The notes beneath the pieces are model-generated. The model saw only the letters and a program-made list of their open reading frames with translations. It did not search any database and was not told where the DNA came from. A stretch of 11,132 nucleotides of DNA from Methylorubrum extorquens (GTDB lineage Bacteria > Pseudomonadota > Alphaproteobacteria > Rhizobiales > Beijerinckiaceae): assembly GCA_019695455.1 (NCBI GenBank), contig JAEUAC010000346.1, positions 1 to 11,132 of the forward strand. The letters are read 5' to 3'. Shown here in pieces: positions 6,765 to 11,132 of this stretch. Each line of letters begins with the position of its first letter. Position 1 is the first letter of the stretch. The translations under genes and the position numbers were made by a program.

Positions 6765-6770
6765 CTATAT
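6765..6770 (+). promoter_or_regulatory. Candidate -10 box (CTATAT) for the cyo operon
   Basis: CTATAT lies in an otherwise GC-rich stretch, about 37 bases before the GTG start of cyoA. No TTGACA-like -35 is present 16-18 bp upstream; the inverted repeat at 6738-6760 lies there instead, which would fit an activator-dependent promoter. Confidence 0.35.
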
Positions 6771-6806
6771 GAGGTATCGCGTCCGCAGCACCCGGTCCGT
6801 CCGTCC

Positions 6807-7967
6807 GTGAAAGCTCTCCGTCTTCTTGGCTGCCTCGCAGTTCCGCTGCTCCTCGGCGGCTGCAACGTCGTGCTTCTGTCGCCGTCCGGCGACGTGGCCT
6901 TGCAGCAGCGCAACATCCTGCTGACCTCGACGGCGTTGATGCTGATCATCATCCTGCCCGTGCTGGTCCTGACCTGCGTCTTCGCCTGGCACTACAGGGC
7001 CGCGAACACCCAGGCGAAGTACGACCCCAAGTTCCACCACTCGACCGGGCTCGAGGTGGTGATCTGGTCGATGCCGCTCCTCATCATCATCATGCTGGGT
7101 GCGATCACGTGGCTCACGACCCACCTGCTCGATCCCTACCGGCCGATCGGCCGCACGAGCGCCGCCAAGCCCATCACGGAGGGGCGGGCGTCCGGTCGCG
7201 AGGAGATGGTGAAGCCGATCACCGTGCAGGTCGTCGCGCTCGACTGGAAGTGGCTGTTCTTCTACCCCGAGCAGGGCATCGCGACCGTGAACGAGCTCGC
7301 CGCGCCCGTCGACGTGCCGATCGTGTTCAAGATCACGTCACAGGCCGTGATGAACTCGTTCTTCATCCCCACCTTGGCCGGGCAGATCTACGCCATGCCG
7401 GGCATGCAGACGACGCTGCACGCGGTCATCAACAAGCCCGGCATCTACGACGGTCTGTCTGCCCATTACAGCGGGGCCGGCTTCTCCAAGATGACGTTCA
7501 AGTTCCACGGCCTGGACCCCGCGCAGTTCGACGCGTGGGTCGCAAAGGTGAAGGCGGAGGGCGAGCCGCTCGACCGGGCCCGCTACCTCAAGCTCGAGGA
7601 TCCGAGCGAGGGCGAGCCCGTGCGCTACTTCTCCTCCACGGAGCCCGGCCTCTACGACGCCATCCTCAACATGTGCACGCGCCCCGGCAAGATGTGCATG
7701 AGCGAGATGATGATGACCGACCGGCGCGGCGGCGGCGGCAAGGACAGCCGGGAGGCCGTCGAGCGGCTGCGCTACGATTCCCTGCGCCGCGACGAGGGCA
7801 AGGAGGCGCCGGGCGCGACCGTGCCCGGATCCGGCCAGCCGGCCAAGGCGGAGTCCCACGGGGGCGCCGACGCGGCCCGGCCGTCCCGGGCGGATCCCCA
7901 TGCCGGACACGGCGGGGCCCCGCCCGGCGGCGGGCAGGGGCCCGCACCGACGCAGCTGACACGATGA
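6807..7967 (+). CDS. cyoA: Ubiquinol oxidase subunit II (CyoA), lipoprotein
   Basis: CyoA is the membrane-anchored periplasmic cupredoxin-fold subunit of the bo3/ba3 quinol oxidase. The GTG at 6807 is chosen because it places a lipoprotein signal directly at the start: VKALRLLG, a hydrophobic run, and lipobox LGGC with Cys19. No in-frame ATG is near, and no Shine-Dalgarno sequence is visible. Two transmembrane helices follow (about 37-61 and 83-108), then YPEQGIATVNE (153-163), NSFFIPTLAGQIYAMPGMQT (183-202) and YDGLSAHYSGAGFSKM (214-229). The CuA ligands of cytochrome c oxidases (CxxxC...H..M) are absent at that last block, which identifies a quinol rather than a cytochrome c oxidase. At 386 residues it is longer than E. 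coli CyoA (315): there is an insert at about 116-136 and a Met-rich then Gly/Pro/His-rich C-terminal tail (about 289-386). First gene of cyoABCD-surf1. Confidence 0.95.
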   Translation: MKALRLLGCLAVPLLLGGCNVVLLSPSGDVALQQRNILLTSTALMLIIILPVLVLTCVFAWHYRAANTQAKYDPKFHHSTGLEVVIWSMPLLIIIMLGAITWLTTHLLDPYRPIGRTSAAKPITEGRASGREEMVKPITVQVVALDWKWLFFYPEQGIATVNELAAPVDVPIVFKITSQAVMNSFFIPTLAGQIYAMPGMQTTLHAVINKPGIYDGLSAHYSGAGFSKMTFKFHGLDPAQFDAWVAKVKAEGEPLDRARYLKLEDPSEGEPVRYFSSTEPGLYDAILNMCTRPGKMCMSEMMMTDRRGGGGKDSREAVERLRYDSLRRDEGKEAPGATVPGSGQPAKAESHGGADAARPSRADPHAGHGGAPPGGGQGPAPTQLTR

Positions 7968-7996
7968 CCGGGGCCGCTCTGCGCGCCCGCACCTGA
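7964..7996 (+). other. Ten-codon mini-ORF between cyoA and cyoB, overlapping the cyoA stop
   Basis: ATGA at 7964-7967 joins the cyoA stop to an ATG. The frame MTGAALRART runs to TGA at 7994-7996, 11 bases before the cyoB ATG at 8008. Only a weak GAG (7998-8000) precedes cyoB. The mini-ORF could carry ribosomes by termination-reinitiation from cyoA to cyoB, or it may be chance. Confidence 0.25.
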
Positions 7997-8007
7997 CGAG
8001 CCACCCG

Positions 8008-10008
8008 ATGTTCCAGAACCTGGACCTTGCCAAGCTCCTGTTCGGACGCCTCACGTTGCAGGCGATCCCGTACCACGAGCCCATCCTCATCGCGACCTTC
8101 GCGGTCGTGGCGCTCGGCGGCCTCACGGTGCTCGGCGCCATGACGTATTTCCGCCTGTGGGGGCCCTTCTGGAGGGACTGGGTCACGACGGTCGATCACA
8201 AGCGGATCGGCATCATGTACTGCGTGCTCGGGCTCGTCATGCTGCTGCGCGGCTTCGCAGACGCCCTCATGATGCGCAGCCAGCAGGCGGTCGCCTTCGG
8301 CGACAACGCGGGCTGGCTGCCGCCCCACCACTACGACCAGATCTTCACGGCGCACGGCGTCATCATGATCTTCTTCGTGGCGATGCCGCTCGTCACGGGG
8401 CTCATGAACTTCGCCGTGCCCCTGCAGATCGGCGCGCGCGACGTCGCCTTCCCGTTCCTGAACAACTTCAGCTTCTGGATGACGGCCGCGGGTGCCGTGC
8501 TGCTCATGGCGTCCCTGTTCATCGGCGAGTTCGCCCGCACGGGATGGCTGGCCTACCCGCCGCTCTCCGGGGCCGACTACTCGCCCGGGGTGGGCGTCGA
8601 CTACTTCATCTGGTCGCTGCAGATCGCCGGGGTGGGGACGACGCTGTCGGGCATCAACCTCGTCGCCACCATCGTGAAGATGCGGGCGCCGGGCCTCACC
8701 ATGATGAAGCTGCCCGTCTTCACCTGGACGTCGCTCTGCACGAACGTGCTGATCGTCGCGTCCTTCCCGGTCCTCACGGCCGTCCTCTGCCTGCTGGCGC
8801 TCGACCGCTACGTCGGAACGAACTTCTTCACGAACGACCTCGGCGGCAACCCGATGATGTACTTCAACCTCATCTGGATCTGGGGCCACCCCGAGGTCTA
8901 CATCCTGATCCTGCCGGCCTTCGGCATCTTCTCGGAGATCGTGTCGACCTTCTCGGGCAAGCGCCTGTTCGGCTACGCCTCCATGGTCTACGCGACCGTG
9001 GTCATCACCATCCTGTCCTACCTCGTCTGGCTGCACCACTTCTTCACGATGGGGTCCGGCGCGACCGTGAACTCGTTCTTCGGGATCACGACCATGATCA
9101 TCTCGATCCCGACGGGCGCGAAGATCTTCAACTGGCTGTTCACGATGTACCGGGGCCGGATCCGGTTCGAGCTGCCCATGATGTGGACCATCGCCTTCAT
9201 GATCACCTTCGTGATCGGCGGCATGACGGGCGTCCTCCTGGCCGTCCCGCCGGCGGACTTCATCCTGCACAACAGCCTGTTCCTGGTGGCGCACTTCCAC
9301 AACGTCATCATCGGCGGCGTGCTGTTCGGCATGTTCGCCGGCATCAACTTCTGGTTTCCCAAGGCCTTCGGGTTCAGGCTCGATCCGTTCTGGGGCAAGA
9401 TGTCGTTCTGGTTCTGGGTGTCGGGCTTCTACGTCGCCTTCATGCCGCTCTACCTGCTCGGCCTGATGGGCGTGACGCGCCGCGCCAACCGCTTCGACGA
9501 TCCCTCCCTGCAGATCTGGTTCGTGATCGCGGCCTTCGGGGCGCTGCTCATCCTGATCGGCATCCTGTCGACGATCGTGCAGTTCGTCGTGAGCGTCCGG
9601 CGCCGCGAGGCGCTGGCCGACACGACGGGCGATCCGTGGCACGGGCGGACGCTGGAATGGTCGACGGCGTCGCCGCCGCCCGCCTACAACTTCGCCTTCA
9701 CGCCGGTCATCCACGACCACGACGCCTGGTCCGACATGAAGACGCGCGGCTACGAGCGGCCGATGGAGGGCTTCCGGCCCATCCACATGCCCAGGAACAC
9801 GGGCGTGGGAGCGATCCTGTCCGGGCTGAGCGTGGCCCTCGGCTTCGCGCTGGTCTGGTACATCTGGTGGCTGGCGGCGGCGAGCTTCGTGGCGATCCTG
9901 GCCGTCGCGATCTGGCACACCTTCAACTACGACCGCGAGTACTACGTCCCGGTCGACGAGGTCGCCCGGCAGGAGGCCGAGCGCACGCGCCTCCTGGCCG
10001 CGGCCTGA
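8008..10008 (+). CDS. cyoB: Ubiquinol oxidase subunit I (CyoB), heme-copper catalytic subunit
   Basis: CyoB is the catalytic subunit that oxidises ubiquinol, reduces O2 to water and pumps protons; it is an inner-membrane protein of the heme-copper A family. The 666 residues match E. coli CyoB (663) almost end to end with a steady offset of +10. Present are quinone-site Arg81, Asp85, His108 and Gln111; low-spin heme ligands His116 and His431; high-spin heme ligand His429; CuB ligands His294, His343 and His344, with Tyr298 of the His-Tyr crosslink; K-channel Lys372; D-channel Asp145 and Asn134; and Glu296. The motifs WGHPEVYILILP and WLHHFFTMG are intact. None of the residues checked is missing, so full activity is expected. 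The ATG at 8008 has only a weak GAG upstream and follows cyoA by 40 bases, so translation may be coupled. cyoC starts 9 bases after its stop. Confidence 0.98.
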   Translation: MFQNLDLAKLLFGRLTLQAIPYHEPILIATFAVVALGGLTVLGAMTYFRLWGPFWRDWVTTVDHKRIGIMYCVLGLVMLLRGFADALMMRSQQAVAFGDNAGWLPPHHYDQIFTAHGVIMIFFVAMPLVTGLMNFAVPLQIGARDVAFPFLNNFSFWMTAAGAVLLMASLFIGEFARTGWLAYPPLSGADYSPGVGVDYFIWSLQIAGVGTTLSGINLVATIVKMRAPGLTMMKLPVFTWTSLCTNVLIVASFPVLTAVLCLLALDRYVGTNFFTNDLGGNPMMYFNLIWIWGHPEVYILILPAFGIFSEIVSTFSGKRLFGYASMVYATVVITILSYLVWLHHFFTMGSGATVNSFFGITTMIISIPTGAKIFNWLFTMYRGRIRFELPMMWTIAFMITFVIGGMTGVLLAVPPADFILHNSLFLVAHFHNVIIGGVLFGMFAGINFWFPKAFGFRLDPFWGKMSFWFWVSGFYVAFMPLYLLGLMGVTRRANRFDDPSLQIWFVIAAFGALLILIGILSTIVQFVVSVRRREALADTTGDPWHGRTLEWSTASPPPAYNFAFTPVIHDHDAWSDMKTRGYERPMEGFRPIHMPRNTGVGAILSGLSVALGFALVWYIWWLAAASFVAILAVAIWHTFNYDREYYVPVDEVARQEAERTRLLAAA

Positions 10009-10017
10009 GGCGCGACC

Positions 10018-10638
10018 ATGGCGAACGCGATGCAGGCCCGGGCGGACGGGCCGACCTTCTACGTCCGGGAGGAGGAGCACGGGCACAACGCCACGATGCT
10101 CGGCTTCTGGATCTACCTGATGAGCGACTGCCTCATCTTCGCGGTCCTGTTCGCGACGTATGGGGTGCTCGGCCGCAACTACGCGGCCGGGCCGTCGGGG
10201 GTCGACCTGTTCGACCTCAAGCTCGTGGCCCTGAACACGAGCATGCTGCTGCTCTCCTCCATCACCTACGGCTTCGCCATGCTGGAGATGGCGCGGGACC
10301 GGATGCGGGCGACGCTCGGCTGGCTCGCCGTGACGGGCCTGTTCGGCGTCGCCTTCGTCGGCCTGGAGCTCTACGAGTTCTCCCACCTCATCCACGAGGG
10401 CGCGACCCCGCAGCGCTCGGCGTTCCTGTCCTCCTTCTTCGCGCTCGTCGGCACCCACGGCCTGCACGTTTCGTTCGGCATCCTGTGGCTCGTGACCCTG
10501 ATGGTGCAGGTCGGCCGCCGCGGCCTCGTGGAGGCGAACCGGCGCCGGCTCATGTGCCTCAGCCTGTTCTGGCACTTCCTCGACGTCGTCTGGATCGGCG
10601 TGTTCACGTTCGTCTACCTGATGGGAGTGATCCGATGA
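10018..10638 (+). CDS. cyoC: Ubiquinol oxidase subunit III (CyoC)
   Basis: CyoC is the five-helix core membrane subunit of the quinol oxidase; it packs against CyoB and helps stabilise the complex and its proton uptake. The 206 residues match the usual length (E. coli 204). Recognisable blocks are GFWIYLMSDCLIFAVLFATY (about 29-48), the NTSMLLLSSITYGFAM helix (about 79-94), GLELYEFSHLI (about 115-125), FFALVGTHGLHV (about 139-150) and FWHFLDVVWIGVFTFVYLMG (183-202). The ATG at 10018 is supported by GAGG (10007-10010, overlapping the cyoB stop) at 7-base spacing. The stop overlaps the cyoD start as ATGA, which implies translational coupling. Confidence 0.96.
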   Translation: MANAMQARADGPTFYVREEEHGHNATMLGFWIYLMSDCLIFAVLFATYGVLGRNYAAGPSGVDLFDLKLVALNTSMLLLSSITYGFAMLEMARDRMRATLGWLAVTGLFGVAFVGLELYEFSHLIHEGATPQRSAFLSSFFALVGTHGLHVSFGILWLVTLMVQVGRRGLVEANRRRLMCLSLFWHFLDVVWIGVFTFVYLMGVIR

Positions 10639-11045
10639 GCGCCGCGACCGGCCATGCCGAGACCGGAGCCCGGGCCGAGACGCACGGCAGCCGGGACGGC
10701 CACCACGACGAGGCCGCCCACGGCACGCTGCGGGGCTACCTGACCGGCTTCGTGCTCGCCGTCGTGCTGACGGCCATCCCGTTCTGGCTCGTCATGGCCG
10801 AGCCGATCGCCGATCCGCGCCTCACGACCGTCCTCGTGATCGCCTTCGCGGTCGCGCAGATCATCGTGCACATGATCTACTTCCTGCACATGAACACCCG
10901 CTCGGAGGGCGGCTGGACGCTGCTCGCCCTCATCTTCACGGTCGTGCTGGTCGTGATCACGCTCGCGGGCTCGCTCTGGATCATGTACCACCTGAACGCG
11001 AACATGATGCCCGTCCACGCCCACGACGCGCGCACCATGCCGTGA
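10635..11045 (+). CDS. cyoD: Ubiquinol oxidase subunit IV (CyoD)
   Basis: CyoD is the small three-helix subunit of the quinol oxidase, thought to help CuB binding and complex assembly in E. coli. The 136 residues are longer than E. coli CyoD (109): the extra length is a His/Asp/Glu-rich N-terminus (GHAETGARAETHGSRDGHH, about 6-24) and a C-terminal extension ending MPVHAHDARTMP. The core matches well: GTLRGYLTGF (30-39), an AIPFWLVM helix (47-54), VHMIYFLHMNT (79-89) and SLWIMYHLNANMM (112-124). Start ATG at 10635 overlaps the cyoC stop (ATGA) and has GGAG at 10624-10627, 7 bases upstream. Its stop overlaps the next start as GTGA. Confidence 0.95.
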   Translation: MSAATGHAETGARAETHGSRDGHHDEAAHGTLRGYLTGFVLAVVLTAIPFWLVMAEPIADPRLTTVLVIAFAVAQIIVHMIYFLHMNTRSEGGWTLLALIFTVVLVVITLAGSLWIMYHLNANMMPVHAHDARTMP

Positions 11046-11132
11046 CGCCGGGCCGGCGCGGGGCCCGCCGCTTCGCGGCGGCGCTGGTCGGGGCCGCCCT
11101 CGGCTTCGCCGCCCTCGGGATCTGGCAGATCG
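11042..11132 (+). CDS. SURF1-family oxidase assembly protein (3' part beyond window)
   Basis: Only 30 codons are visible. GTG at 11042 overlaps the cyoD stop (GTGA), so the gene is the next member of the operon. The residues show a short Arg-rich start (TPGRRGARR), a hydrophobic helix (about 11-27) and the sequence ALGIWQI at its end. This matches the first transmembrane helix of SURF1/Shy1 proteins, where L-G-x-W-Q-(L/I) is followed by an arginine-rich stretch. SURF1 proteins assist heme insertion into heme-copper oxidases at the membrane. No Shine-Dalgarno sequence is visible, which fits coupling to cyoD. In E. coli cyoE follows cyoD at this place; the visible residues do not look like the CyoE N-terminus. 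Confidence 0.7.
   Translation, partial: MTPGRRGARRFAAALVGAALGFAALGIWQI

Noticed and set aside
5811..6806. Upstream extension of the cyoA frame
   Set aside because: It overlaps the MFS gene on the opposite strand, is charged low-complexity sequence, and would bury the lipoprotein signal that starts at 6807.
6940..7100. Repeated ATCATC runs in cyoA
   Set aside because: They encode runs of isoleucine in transmembrane helices and are not a tandem repeat element.
7666..10575. A 969-codon open frame on the - strand opposite cyoA-cyoB-cyoC
   Set aside because: Its translation is Arg/Glu/His/Asp-rich low-complexity sequence. It mirrors the codon bias of the strongly conserved cyo genes on the other strand and is typical of high-GC antisense frames.
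8157..10634. A long + strand open frame through cyoB and cyoC in the cyoD frame
   Set aside because: Only the part from 10635 (CyoD) has a recognisable product and ribosome-binding site. The rest is out of frame with conserved CyoB and CyoC.

Overview
The window is about 70% GC. It reads as chromosomal DNA of an alphaproteobacterium, most likely a Hyphomicrobiales/Methylobacterium-like organism. That placement is inferred from base composition, codon use and gene content; no rRNA or other marker gene is present to prove it. Coding density is high, with 11 genes (two cut by the window edges). No tRNA, rRNA, CRISPR array, insertion sequence or phage gene is visible.

Layout. (1) Bases 1-776, + strand: C-terminal three quarters of a polyprenyl-phosphate sugar-1-phosphate transferase (WecA/MraY superfamily). 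(2) Bases 780-1961, - strand: metZ, O-succinylhomoserine sulfhydrylase, convergent with gene 1 and only 3 bp from it. (3) Bases 2176-2391, + strand: a 71-residue conserved-looking small protein with a clear ribosome-binding site, followed by two hairpins, one with a 17-bp perfect stem. (4) Bases 2516-4099, - strand: a two-helix membrane-anchored GGDEF-EAL cyclic-di-GMP enzyme. (5) Bases 4236-5285, + strand and divergent from it: a 349-residue protein that looks like a surface-carbohydrate protein, with an N-terminal beta-type domain and a C-terminal half faintly like a sulfotransferase. (6) Bases 5292-6638, - strand: an MFS transporter of the metabolite:H+ symporter type. (7) Bases 6807-11132, + strand and divergent from the transporter: cyoA-cyoB-cyoC-cyoD followed by the start of a SURF1-family gene. 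This is a cytochrome bo3/ba3-type quinol oxidase operon.

How the genes work together. The only clear functional unit is the cyo operon: CyoA-D form a proton-pumping ubiquinol oxidase, and the SURF1-like protein is expected to assist heme/CuB centre assembly. All heme, CuB, quinone-site and proton-channel residues checked in CyoB are present. A SURF1 gene where E. coli has cyoE suggests heme A use, as in the Paracoccus ba3 quinol oxidase, but this is inference. The left half is a set of single genes in alternating orientation. The c-di-GMP enzyme, the possible surface-carbohydrate protein and the polyprenyl-sugar transferase might all relate to cell-surface polysaccharide, but nothing here proves a joint pathway.

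I did not find a convincing undescribed multi-gene system. The items most worth a second look are the cyo-SURF1 arrangement, the unassigned 349-residue protein, the GGDEF domain without an inhibitory site, the 10-codon mini-ORF between cyoA and cyoB, and the inverted repeats in the two divergent promoter regions.
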